A stretch of 64,000 nucleotides of DNA, from assembly GCF_000204055.1 (NCBI RefSeq), contig NW_006768765.1, positions 512,453 through 576,452 on the forward strand. The letters are read 5' to 3'. The position numbers were made by a program, and so were the translations under genes. Below the pieces are notes generated by a model, which was not told the DNA's origin, ran no database searches, and saw nothing but the letters and a program-made list of their open reading frames with translations. Below, piece after piece: positions 1 through 11,400 of this stretch. This stretch comes from Melampsora larici-populina 98AG31 (lineage: Eukaryota; Basidiomycota; Pucciniomycetes; Pucciniales; Melampsoraceae). The first letter of the stretch is position 1. Every line of letters begins with the position of its first letter.

Positions 1-94
1 GTTCGTAGTGGGGAGAAGTGGGTAGTTCTCTTGTCTCTGAACATTTTAGATTATATCAGCATACTTACTGAAGGTTACATCATAACCTTTTCAG

Positions 95-2099
95 AGCATA
101 CTTTGTGCATGCTTTGATTGGGCTTTTGTTTCACGCTATCCTAGAAGCCTGTTCAGACACCAACAAAGCGGATGTAGGCGTCTTGTATGACATTGGGTGT
201 ACAATGGAGAAAGGTGTTATCAAAGCGAGTCATCTGAATCAATCCTCCAGTTGTAATGAGTGCTTATGGTGTTCATTATTCATAGAACAATCTTTTCAAG
301 GACGAACGTGTGAAAGGTCGATTGAAGTTTGGTACGAGCGCATTCCATGCCTATGTCCATCAGTGGAGCTGCCAACTTCAGTTTAACCCGCGCCTCAACA
401 TAGGTTGGGGATTCTCGGATGGAGAAGGCCTAGAACGTAACTGGTTTGATATTTCCCCACTTATTTCATCGCTTCGATGGGCTGCTAGGCAGACACGTAT
501 GGATGCTATACATCTAAAGGTTCTGCATCGCAATTCAATCAAGCTGCTCAAAGCAGGTAGGTTGATTCTTATATATGACAATGTGTACTTTCTGACCAGT
601 TGTTTTTACAGCCAAGTCATCTGAAAATAAGCTGAAAATAGCTGAACAGCGATTGGCCGATGCTCGTCTTCAGCTCGCTGAACTACAGTCCACCTCGGGC
701 CTCACCATGGAGTATTTTGCTCAGCAATGGGAGCGGCAAAGAGTCTGTCAGTTGGAGGTTATGACTGATAGTATTAACACCAAGGAACTTCAAAAACGAC
801 TGGGAGTTTTGATTGATCTTGAGGAAGAATTTAGACTGTCTCAGTATGTTGAGTTCCATGTTCTCGATTTTCAAATCGTGACACTGATGCTTTGGAATAA
901 GTGCGGAGCTGGCTAAACTTCGACGCCAGCGGCGAAATACTATGTCTGAGGAGGATCTTGATACCATGAGATCTCTTCCCTCAACCCTGGTGGCACTAGA
1001 AGAGTCTATTGCAGAGATAGTGACAGAAATAGGGGGTGATGCATTTCGAGATATGCCTGAAGTAAAAGGTAGTGTATTTAACAATTTTATTTTGTACATT
1101 TTGTTATGGTAGCCTAACCGTGCTACCATTCCTGTCAGATGCACGTGCTAAGATCCTGTTGCGGGTTCGATTATCAAAAGAAAGGATGTACGAAGCTAAA
1201 GTGGGCAAGTTGGAGTGGCAAAAAAAGTGGGACAAGCCCGGAATTGGTAATTATGAAAAATCTTCAATTGATTTATTTGTTGATTAATTGAATTGATCAT
1301 GTTTGAATACAGGTACTTCAGAGCAGCCACAATACAAAAAAATTATGGAGAAGCGAGACAAGGACTTGACCCAGAAGTATAATACATTCAAGGGTAATGT
1401 TGAGAAGTATCACACTGCTTATCCTAATCATCCAGCTATACAATTACCAAGTTTTGAGGAAATGAAGAGGCTAGACATAAATGACTCGTTCTGGAACATG
1501 GGCAACCTGTCACACCCTGAAGAGCCGTGGGCGTCTGACTTGAAAACACAGACCGGAATCCAAGCTTTCCGTACTGCAAGGAGTGGCGAGGAAGAGGTTG
1601 AAAGAATTGCCTATGAGGTTCAAAACATGATACGGTCAGCTCTCTTAATGGAACAAAAGTACTCGGCCCTGTTGACACTGAGTGAGATTTGTAAGTTATA
1701 TGCGAATGAATACCATCTGCATCTGCTTACATCGTTTTGTCTATAGCTTGGATTGATGGATGTCCAAACGGACTTCGACCAGTGGAGTTAGTCCTGCGTA
1801 GTGGGCTGGTGTCAAAGTCGTCGTGGGAAATGAGTCAAAAGGTTCTAAAGTCGTTGCATGGTCAGCTGGTGTTGAAGTCGTGCCGTACGTGGATGATTTG
1901 GGACCGTATCCTTCCATCACTTGTTCAAAGAACTGCCAAGTATTCGAGTGAGAGTCTTGAATCGATCACGCTATTGGTCTCAAAGTGGAATGCTTTGATC
2001 AGTCGTTCTGCGAAGACATGGGAGAAGCTAGTGAATTGCCCTACCCTACCTGCGCAACGACTGGATGACCTGGAATTAATTGAGCAGGACTTGATGTAG
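95..2099 (+). CDS. KDZ (Kyakuja-Dileera-Zisupton) transposase, C-terminal part, spliced
   Basis: Translated pieces match the C-terminal half of KDZ transposases. VLYDIGC near 190-207 is followed by FHAYVHQWSC, then GWGFSDGEGLERNWFDISPL (about 403-462), where family members have a FHAYGHQWxCQ / SDGEGxERxW core. The remainder is the helical C-terminal domain. Exons read by eye are 95 to about 252, about 286-556, 612-843, 902-1068, 1139-1246, 1313-1690 and 1747-2099. Introns are 55-70 bp except the first, whose junction is uncertain. The reading frame stays open through all joins after 286, with no stop or frameshift, so the element may be recently active. The catalytic N-terminal part is outside the window. 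In such elements the protein would cut and paste DNA in the nucleus. Confidence 0.72.
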
Positions 2100-2362
2100 G
2101 GGAAGATGGGATGATTTGTAGTTATAATTGTATATGTTCTGAATTGTGAATCTGTGTTGTGTTTGATTTGAGCTGGTCTTGATGTGAAAAAACGAAATTG
2201 AAAGCCAGTTACATGAGCTTCTTGATGGGAGAAATCAAGTGTTGAACGAGAGAAACAAGCGGATTGATGACCACATGATGGATTTGATGAGATTTGACGT
2301 GTGTTGTTCAGTTGATGAGATCAATGATTGATTTCCATATGGCGAGGTTATAAGAGTCAAAG

Positions 2363-2615
2363 TTATGTCCAGACTAGTCTGGACATAAGTCAAATGGAGC
2401 GCGTACTCGGATGCAGACCGGTCTGGGTGGAGTGCGTAGATCCAGACTGGTCTGCACAGTTTGAGTTTATCTGGAGGCACACGGAGTACACAGACCAGTC
2501 TGTAAGCAGAGGCAGACGAGTCTGTAGGCGGAGGCAGACAAGTCTGGGTGAGACTTTGAGATTCACAAGTCAGACGGAGCCAAAATGGGAGGTCTGGGAG
2601 GTCTGGGAGGTCTGG
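2363..2615. repeat. Cluster of CAGAC-NN-GTCTG palindromes (candidate subterminal transposase sites)
   Basis: Six copies of a 12-bp palindromic unit CAGAC-NN-GTCTG lie at 2370-2381, 2414-2425, 2443-2454, 2491-2502, 2513-2524 and 2535-2546. The first is embedded in a perfect 26-bp palindrome (2363-2388). The last three are spaced exactly 22 bp apart. The central two bases vary (TA, CG, TG, CA, GA, AA) while the outer ten are constant. A run of three GGTCTGGGA direct repeats follows at about 2590-2615. The cluster lies between the KDZ gene and its terminus, where large DNA transposons usually keep subterminal transposase-binding repeats; that role is inference. Confidence 0.85.
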
Positions 2616-2719
2616 CGATTCTGCTACGGTAGCATACCGTTTGCTTTTTGTTTTTTTTCTTCGGTATTCCACCGAGGGGTCTGTACGCTACAGGTGCATT
2701 TTGTGTGACTGGCAGTGTT

Positions 2720-5552
2720 GAAGCTCTACCGTTCCATTCTTCACCAGCTCCCGAATCCAATGGTATTGTATTTCTATATGTTTAGTACAAGCGTGGAAGA
2801 TTGTTTTTGATGTCAGATGTATTGCTCCTAAATCATCGCAGTGAAGTCGAGTTGGCTCCTTGATTGTGTATCCTAATGATTTCATAAGTGTTTGAAGCCA
2901 AGTTGCTTCTTGTCCTGCTTCCGTAGTAGCACGATATTCTGCTTCGGTACTTGATAAAGCAACAGTTGGTTGCAATCGACTTTTCCAGCTGACTGCGCCT
3001 CCTAGGAATTTAAAAATGTAACCAGTTGTTGATCTTCGGTTATCTTTGTTACCAGCCCAATCCGCATCTGAAAATCCATACGGGCAGTTCCATGACTGGT
3101 TGCCTGAGAGTCCTTCATCTCCTGCGTTGTACTCGATGAAAAGATGAGTAGTTCCACGTAGATAACGAAGGACATGTATAAAGGCGTTCCAGTGTGCTCT
3201 AGATGGTCGATCGAGGTGTTGTGATAATACACCAACAGCGTATGCTAGGTCAGGGCGTGTGCATTGAGATAAATACATTAAAGATCCAACTCCATTTCGA
3301 TAAGGCAGGTTCTGAGTTAAAAATTCTGCTACCTCTGAATCGGTGGCGCGGGTGAGCTTAAGGTCGGCGACAAGAGGGGTACTTGCTGGTTTACAGTGAG
3401 TCATACCGAAACGTTCAAGGACGCTTTCAATCATTGCAGGTTGACCTATGGCGTAAGAGAATTCGGACGTTCTTGATATTTGAATACCCACGATGCAATG
3501 AGATATGCCAAGGTCTTCCATGTCCCAACAATTAGCAATGAGTTTCTTGATGTTGGCGATTTCATTACCTGTGATTGCCATATCATCTACGTGAATATAC
3601 ATAGCTGAAAATTTTGTTCCACTTTGTGAGATACGTATAAATAGACATGCATCTGCTTCTGATTGTCTGAAACCAATGGACAAGAGGTATTCAGTGACAT
3701 CATCGCTCCAGTATTTCGCCGATTGTTTCAGTCCATAAATAGTGCTTCCTAGGCATGCGACCATATCGTCTCCGTATTCTTCTTTTAGGTTTTCTGGCAA
3801 TTCCATGTAAATTTCATAATCTAACCGATTGTTAAGGAAAGCACAAATGGCGTCCATTGATTCAACGGGCCATCCATTCAAGGCAGCACTTGCAATAAGG
3901 AGTCGTAAAGAGGCTGGTTTTCCGGTGGGTGAGTAGGTTTCATGATAGTCAACTCCAGGTACTTGGGAAAAACCCTTCGCAACATATCTGGCCTTGAATT
4001 TTGCAATGGAACCATCGAGATTTGGTTTAACCTTAAAAACCCAGCGGCCTCCTACAACAGTACGGCCCTTAGGGCGACGGACAATGGTCCATACTTTCCT
4101 TTTGTCAATGGATGCAAGTTCTTTATTCATAGCAGCCAGCCATTCGTCTTTCTGAGCTGACTTCATCGCTTGTTTGTATGTTCTTGGTTCATCGACTAAT
4201 CTTACCGTTGGCGTCGTGGCAAACGCATACACATCAACATCATCGCTAGCAATAAATGCGTTGATGTCGGCCCAGAAAGTGTGATTGGATGATGGCGTAT
4301 ATCGATTGGGTGCCTTCCTTTCTCTTGTAGATTTCCGGATAGGCGGTTCAGTGTTGGTAGTTTGTTCCACATCTTGTCTATCATCCGGAGGAGGTTCAGA
4401 CTCCACGGGTGTGACAGATGGATCGGAACGAGGTACTGTGGCAGCATCATTATCATGCGGAGGTTCAGACTCCGTAGTAATGATTGCTTTTATGCCTGGT
4501 TGATGATTGTTAAGAAAGGGGTAATCATCGTCATCAAGGTTTATGATGGGTTCTAACCCGGGATTTGACTCTTCAAGCTCATTCAACCCTTTCTTTGAGA
4601 ACAGGTGATCGTATTTGAACTTGATGGTTTTTCTAAAAGGAAAAAAATCTTCACGGAATTTGACATCGTGGGTTGTAACAATTTTCTTTGATTCAAGATT
4701 GTAGAGGCGATAATTAAAGTTGTCCGTTGCAAAGCCAAGTAATACGGCAGTTCGAGTGATGGCGTGAGACTTTCCGTCACGTTGACTCTTCCTGACGATG
4801 TATTCGACTCCGCATCCAAATGTTCGGATATGTGATACTGATGGTTTTCTACCATACCATCCTTCGAAAGGTGTCATCAATCCTTTGTTGTACGCTACAG
4901 AGATAGTACGGTTATCGAGGTAAACGGTGGTATTGACGGCTTCAAAACAAAAGCTAGGTGGTACGTTCGAGTGCTGTAGCAGTGCTCGTGCTTTGTATGT
5001 GATGGTCTTGTTTGAACGTTCGGCGACACCATTTTCTTTGGGTGTATAGGCAGCTGTTTCGTGTAACCAAATTCCCTTCTCTTTACAGTAAGGCACGAAA
5101 AGAGAATTAAAGAATTCGGAACCTTGGTCTAAAGTGAAACATTTCACTCTTCGTTCGCTTTGTCGCTCGGCAAAGGAAATAAATGCACATAATGCGTTGA
5201 AAACTGAGTTCTTATCTTTTGATTTCAAGAAGTAAACGAAACGCATCCCAGTTAAATCGTCGGTAAAGAGAATATAGTATAAATAGCCACTATTCACGTA
5301 ACCTCTAACAATTCCACTTAAATCTACATGGACATTGTCTAATTTATTCTCAGCACGAGGTCGAGTATTGGAGAAGGGAGGTCGTTCACTCTTTGATTTA
5401 ATACAAGCAATACATTCAACAGGTTTGGAAAGATCAAAATTCTCAGAAACTCCTTCAATCATCTTATCTCTAATCCTCTTTCGGAGGTAGTTGAAATTTG
5501 GATGACCTAATCGATTGTGAAGATTGATCAAAGAGTCAGATTGAGTGATTGA
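2720..5552 (-). pseudogene. Copia pol: integrase, reverse transcriptase, RNase H (truncated)
   Basis: The segment starts in the GAG-pre-integrase zinc domain (HX4H...CX2C, including the HNRLGH motif). It continues with an integrase core whose acidic residues fit D, D-35-E spacing (VDLSG, LDQGSE, ENGVAER), a copia reverse transcriptase (GGRWVFKVK, ARYVAKGFSQ, AICAFLN), and RNase H (SDADWAG, SSTEAEY, HCDD). The polymerase box reads IHVDD rather than the usual YVDD. The frame is open for over 900 codons, but the start is inside the MITE and the end is cut by the KDZ element after WIRELVKNGTVELQ, removing the last RNase H segment. No function is expected from this copy. Confidence 0.93.
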
Positions 5553-5935
5553 CACTGCCAGCATTAAATATGTTCCCTGGTCGGAACATGACCTAGGCTG
5601 GGAATATCATTGAGAGAAGAATGGTGCATCAAATCATCTTGCACTGCACATCTGAGCCATAAAGCATACACTACATATGTGCAAACATCTGAGTAAATCC
5701 TTAGCTATCAGCTACATACAGGTCCGCTCAGTTTTCTGCTCATCTAGATAAGAAGTTCATGTGTAATACATGCTGTAACTTTGTTCAGATTGAGCCACAC
5801 ATCTCAAAATATTGACTACATATATCACAATGGCTACTCAGGAAATATTCATGGAACTGTGTAACAGTAGCAGGATGGGAATGTGATCACTAGGACCCAT
5901 ATTCCCATCTGGGAACCTCTTTAATGCTGGCAGTG
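5553..5935. mobile_element. CACTG-ended MITE, 383 bp, inserted in copia pol
   Basis: Terminal inverted repeats begin CACTGCCAGCATTAAA (16 perfect bases, with two mismatches over the first 25). The element is flanked by a direct TGA at 5550-5552 and 5936-5938, a 3-bp target duplication. It contains no ORF. Removing it with one TGA restores the copia reading frame. CACTG ends with 3-bp duplications are classic for CACTA/EnSpm-like elements. The first nine bases equal the KDZ terminus at 2719, so that element could be the mobiliser (inference). Confidence 0.9.
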
Positions 5936-7618
5936 TGATATTGAAGATGATTGTTGAGAAGGAATTTGACGTACAGGGCATTCAATCAGCTTGACTATCA
6001 TGAGATTGCCTGAGAAGAATCCTCGGAAAAGCGTTTTCTTGCCAAGGACCAGATTAAAGAGATGAGGCTTAGTCGGGTTGATGGAAGGTACGACCCCTTT
6101 CTTGATGAGAGCACCAGCAGCAATTAGATTCTTGTTGAGATGAGGTACATATAGTGAGTGTTCGAATTTCATGACGTTCCCATCAGCATCCAACAAGTAA
6201 GCCGTTCCGATCTTCTGAATTTCAAGGGTATCACTTCCGCCGGCCAAGTTGAGTCTTTTGCTGGGATCGGGATTAGGAGTCAAGGAGTTTTGATCGAAGT
6301 GTTTCAGGTCATTAAACATGTGATGTGACGATCCCGTATCAGCTAGGCCGAACGAGTTGCTTGGAATCTTGGCTTGTACGGCTTTGTTACTGCAAAAGTA
6401 GTCAATATGGAATACAGTGGGCTGGCTGTCATCAGTCGATACGTTCATCGAGTTCATGGCGTCAGTCAATTCATCAAGTTCCTCATCGTTTCCAGAGTCT
6501 TGTTTGACATTCGACGAGTTTCGATGTTGGAATGTCTTGGACTTGCTGCTCGATTGTAGGTGATTTGGGACTTGTCCTCTCCATCTTCCTTTCTTGACTA
6601 ATTCTTGTTGCCATTTGACTTTCTTTTCATGATTCTTGGGATTTTCAAAACAATCATCTTTACCATATCTGCATATACATCAATCAGCTGTGCACTTAGG
6701 ACGAGTCGCTTGATTGAAACGATTGGTGTTGTTTCGGTTGATTGAATGAGCTCCTGGTACGAAAGATTGGCTTTTGTATAAATTTGAAAACTGAGGTAAA
6801 TTTCGGATCTCCTTTTCTTTCTTCAGTATGTATTGTTCAACCCCGTCATATGTTAGTGGGTTAACCATATCAAACACGTTAGATAGAATGAATTGATTAT
6901 TATGATGAAGGGATTTAATAAGTCTTCTTGCCAATTGTCCATTGTTAAGATCTCCTCCTGCTAGCATTAACTCATCTTTCAATTCTCTAAATTTTGCCAG
7001 GTGAGCTTCTAGAGTCGTGCGATTATCTTGACGAAATTCATCTAGTTCATTATCAAGTTGAAAATGTGCGGCTTCTGATACTGGAGCTTTATTATCTCTG
7101 ATGATCTTCCATAACTTTGACGGTTCGTACTCAATATCGACTTCATCGTTAACTTTAATTTGAAGTTTAGATTCAACAAACGCTGAAGTAGAAGCATCCA
7201 TGTGATTGATTAAGAAATTTGTTAAGCATTCTTTATTAGCGAGAAGTTCTTCAATAGTTATGTCGTCAGGTTGGTTAGATGAGGTAAGATATCGGTCAAG
7301 GCATAGGTGTCTAAGAGATCTCTTGATTCCAATTGCCCAATGAGTGTAGTTGTTCTTTCCCAGAATGACAGTTGCTGATATCTTGCTTAAATTGAAATTT
7401 AAGGCGATAGCAAAATCTTTCTGAGTAGTGGGAATAATTGGATTAGATGGATTCATCATGTTGACACGAGATTTGTCTCGAATGGTATGCGTTGAAATGA
7501 AAGATTTTTCGGAAGAGCTCGATGAGGTACTTTCTTGATTTTCAAGATCAGTCAGGGAATCGTCAATGGGATCGGCAGAAGAATTTGTAGGTGAAGGTGC
7601 GTCAATCGGTGAGGACAT
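5936..7618 (-). pseudogene. Copia gag and aspartic protease, with one in-frame TGA
   Basis: The ORF from ATG 7618 gives a 312-residue Gag with the NYTHWAIGIKRSLR motif of copia UBN2-type Gag proteins and a Ser/Asp-rich N terminus. A TGA at 6677-6679 stops it inside the nucleic-acid-binding region. The same frame then continues (CICRYGKDDCFENPK) into a retroviral-type aspartic protease with DTGSSHH at about 6340-6320. The stop could be a mutation or a readthrough stop, because everything else is open. The frame ends at the MITE (5935). Confidence 0.88.
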
Positions 7619-7700
7619 ATACGAGGATTATGATTCGAGTTATTCTCTTGCTACCATGAGAGAATCAATATGAAACTCGAGACTCCTGATAAAGGAAGTC

Positions 7701-8035
7701 TTATAACACCAGAAATCGGGTGTGAGTCTATAGGCTCTGAACACCAAAGACAAGAACAGTAACACACCTTATAACACCAGAAATCGGGTGTGAGTCTATA
7801 GGCTCTGAACACCAAAGACAAGAACAGTAACACACCTAAATAGGTGAGAAGAAATAAAACAAGAGGTACGCTAGTTTTCCTCAGTGAACTGATCATATTG
7901 AATTTCATATACTAAACTATCTAACCTTATAACACCAGAAATCGGGTGTGAGTCTATAGGCTCTGAACACCAAAGACAAGAACAGTAACACACCTAAATA
8001 GGTGAGAAGAAATAAAACAAGAGGTCTAACAACAT
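7701..8035. repeat. Three copies of a 68-bp unit in the copia leader/LTR
   Basis: Units starting TTATAACACCAGAAATCGGG occur at 7701, 7769 and 7927. The first two are in direct tandem (period 68); the third follows after 158 bp and shares an extra 37-bp tail with the second. On the element's coding strand each unit contains TGGTGTTCAGAGCC, which resembles the TGGTATCAGAGC primer-binding site of copia elements. The leader may therefore carry three primer-binding-like sites; that is inference. Confidence 0.8.
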
Positions 8036-8103
8036 AATGATAATAGAGATGAGGTCAACAACATTGATTTAGATTTGAGTATGATGTAATAAGAAAGGAC
8101 TCA

Positions 8104-8147
8104 CACGCCAGTTTTCCTCAGTGAACTGATGAGGAAAACTCGGCGTG
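8104..8147. other. Short hairpin near the copia 5' end
   Basis: CACGCC-AGTTTTCCTCA at 8104-8120 pairs with TGAGGAAAACT-C-GGCGTG at 8130-8147, with one bulged base and a 9-base loop. A partial copy of the left arm lies at 7867-7890 between the 68-bp repeats. Confidence 0.6.
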
Positions 8148-8421
8148 GCTTGTGGCGTTAGTTTCTATTTATATGTGATACTATGATGATAATTAAAGTT
8201 AGGTTTAATTTTAGGTCATGTACTGTATTAATTGAGTTGTACCGTGTTGATTGAACTGTACCGTGTTGGTTGTTGTGTTTGAAATGATACCTGTATTCTT
8301 ACAGTAAGTCCAATCTTATTCTCTTACTCGAATTTGATTTGTCTGTTACCTTTCAATTGGTTTCTCATCTTTCTTTTACCTTTCCTTTCTCTCTTCAACC
8401 TTTCATTTGTTTATCTTTAGG

Positions 8422-11400
8422 AGAACTTGTCAAAATTCTCTCTTGTACACAACGTTTGGACGACCAAGGGAAACCGATATGCCTTTATCGGTGTCTCAGC
8501 CAACTTCATCGATAGCGAGTGGAATTATCGGACCATCCACTTGTCATTGAAGCTTGTAGCCTGGAATAAGTTTGGTTCACTTCTAGCTCGACCAGTGGCA
8601 AGGTTCTTGATTGTAAATAATTTACACAAAAAGATAGGTCTCTGTCCATTTTTCATGTTTCATCTTTCACTTTTCATCTTTCAAATAGACTAATTTGTTT
8701 AATTTTTGATCGATTACATGTTAGGTCAGACTACTGATTCCGGTTCTAACAACAATACAATGGCCAGGGAAATGGAAGTAATGTTCTCTGAGAGTGATGA
8801 TTTTGTTGATTGGGATTCTAAACAGAACCACGTACGTTGTTATGCTCACAAGCTTGGTTTGGTGGTAAAGAAGGGACTTCAGCAATTAGGGTTATCGGCC
8901 GGTCACATCAAGCCAACTACACCTCCAAACACATCTGTACCCATTCCAACAGTCATCCTCAATGATGACTTGACCAACACCACGATTAACTTCGACGAGT
9001 CTGATGATGAAGACGATCTTCTCGATCATCAAGATTGCCTCAATGCAGGAAGATTTGAAGACGAGGAAGAAGAGTATATAGATGATGACCTGATGTATAA
9101 CACAGAACCAATTGATGGATGTATCGTTGTCAAAGGTGCAATGAAGGTAAGTCTTAACTTTGTTTTCATATTACTTCCATATTCATACAATTACTGATTT
9201 CAACTGTCTGTTTCCAGTTGAAAGACTTCAATGCCCTTCTCACCCGGAGCAACGCCAGGCGAGGCGAATTCCAAGCCCGAGCTGCCCAGATGAACTATCA
9301 TGGGCCAGCACCAATAGCCGGTTGGGGTGTCCGCTGGAACATCGATCTTGCGATGTACTCACACCTTGTTGCAGGACGTGATGTAAGTGTACTTTGTTGT
9401 TCTTGATCATTTATTAGATTCATTGACTGACTAACATAATCGTTTAGGTTGTCGATTCTATACTCATTGCAGATCGCAAAACCAGATATTACGGTGGCAT
9501 CATGATGTCAATGGATGAATGGGATGCTGTCGATTCACTCTGTAAGATCTTAGAAGTAAGTTTTCTCTTTGTTTGTTTCATTTCCTGTCCATCGTTCATT
9601 CTTATTCTGATTCTATCATGTACATGAAGATCTTTCGTCACTCAACTAAGCGCTGTGGTGATCTATTTATGATATTAAGCAAAAAAATTAATCATCTTTA
9701 CTTTACCAGTTTATTAGCAAACTTCAATATAGCAGAGAATTCGAGATTCAGGTTTTCAGATCAATTGAAGCTCTTAGAGGCTTATGTATACTTATTAGCT
9801 CATTATTATGTCATCTTATTTCAAAATTATTATTAAGATCAACATAGTTTACTTACAAAGTTATTACAAAAAGACAGAAAAAGAAAAGATAAGAAAAATT
9901 CGAAAATATAGGTGTAAAAGTTGGAAAATGGTTTTTAGCTTATTTATAATTAAGTTATGGGTTTTATAAGGTTAGAATATGAAAGAACAACAGTTTATTA
10001 TACAGGAACAATTTTAATATTCAAGGTTGATAAGGGGAAACAGAGGTTATTAGCAGAAAGGTACTTTTTCGAAGTTGGTAAACAAGGGTTAGGCGTGTAG
10101 TTTACATATGTAATGGTGGTAGTGATGGAATTTAAGGTTGCCAAGAGGATTTTCCGGGATTTAAAAGGTTATAGAAGATGATGTCATATTACATGAGCAA
10201 GGAAAAGGGAGTAGCAGCTGTGAAAAGTGAAGAAAATAGGTGAAAATCGTCGAAAATGGAGGTTTTCAGCTAATTACATATGTCAAATGACGTCAGAATA
10301 AGTTGGTAGATGGCTCATTCAACGCAGAAGAGTGGATTACATAATGTACAACCTTTGAATCATTAGTAACGGAGGTGTATGTAAAAAGTTATAAGGGAAA
10401 TAAGAAATTGGTGTGAATCTCGAATTTACAGTCACAAGACACATGTAACACCAAAAACCTTAACTTCACAACTCAATATCTTACTCATCACTCATCAGAA
10501 GTAGGTCTTATAGGTGTCAGAAATGATCAGTAACACGTGGGCTACAAGATGCACTTTAGTAATCAAAAATTGGAGCACATCTGAAAAAATTCGTAATCTC
10601 AAAAATTGGGTTTCAGCTAGTTTACAAGGAAAAAATCACCTGTATTCATCTTAAGAAGTGCTGTACATTACATCATTGCGTCATTGATCACTTTTGGCTG
10701 TGAAAATTACATCATACATTAGCAACAAGATCATTACATTGCGTCATTACATGGTTTTTAGGGTTATTTAGGCGGATTTGATTGGTTTTTGAGGCTGTTG
10801 ACTGTTGTAAAGATTGTTACATGTGGATATAAGTACTCCTTGATGATTTTGGGATTGTAGCGCCCTTTTCTGCATCTTATACCTTTGTTGTAGTGTTATA
10901 AATCATCATTTATTTACTATATTTGTACTAAGATCACTTAAATCCGCCCCTTCAAAAGCAAGGAGAAATTTATTTACGTGTGTTAAAGACTACAAGTCTA
11001 ATTGGGAATAATACTTACAACAGTATTGCTAGTAATAAACATAGTGTGTGACTTTTTTGCGCTTAAAATCTGGGAATAATACTTAACAACAGTATTGCTT
11101 TATTTCTCTGGTGCCTTTTATCCTTTTCTCTGTTATCACAAAGTGGTCAGCAAGTGCCCTTGTGCTGGTTTCTTTGAAGAAGGCAGTCTTTAGGCAACTT
11201 CTACTATATTACACGTAGTAGATTATCCCTTCTTAGGTGTTGTAAAGCTCTTGTTGAGCTTTAAATACTACAGCGCATGGAAGGTAACATTGCATCAGGC
11301 TCGATGCTTCTGGCTGAGTACCTGCGGGTCTATGAGACCTTGTCTGCATCAGACATCCCAGAAAATTTTACCAGCCTCCATGAAATGAGGAATGTCATGA

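Larger units (their letters stand above)
1..2719 (+). mobile_element. KDZ-type DNA transposon, 3' part (5' end outside window)
   Basis: This segment holds the C-terminal half of a KDZ-like transposase (95-2099), a noncoding tail with a cluster of palindromes (2363-2546), and a terminus that reads CACTGCCAG inward from position 2719 on the minus strand. At 2719/2720 the copia RNase H reading frame stops abruptly and foreign sequence begins, so the boundary is supported by the broken ORF on the other side. The flanking TTG at 2720-2722 would be one half of a 3-bp target duplication; its partner lies left of the window. Assigning gene, palindromes and terminus to one element is inference from continuity. 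Confidence 0.65.
2720..8160 (-). mobile_element. Ty1/copia retrotransposon, disrupted, 3' LTR outside window
   Basis: Gag, protease, integrase, reverse transcriptase and RNase H occur in copia order on the minus strand. The 3' end of RNase H and the 3' LTR are cut off by the KDZ element at 2719 and must lie left of the window. Upstream of gag, 7.62 to about 8.16 kb holds leader or LTR sequence with repeats. The outer (right) boundary cannot be fixed without the second LTR, so the end given is approximate. Excising the 383-bp MITE plus one 3-bp target copy (386 nt) puts integrase back in the gag-protease frame, so the ancestor had a single continuous gag-pol ORF except for one TGA. Confidence 0.9.

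Noticed and set aside
1156..1172. GCGGGTTCGATTATC resembling a tRNA T-loop
   Set aside because: Lies inside the KDZ coding exon with no cloverleaf partner.
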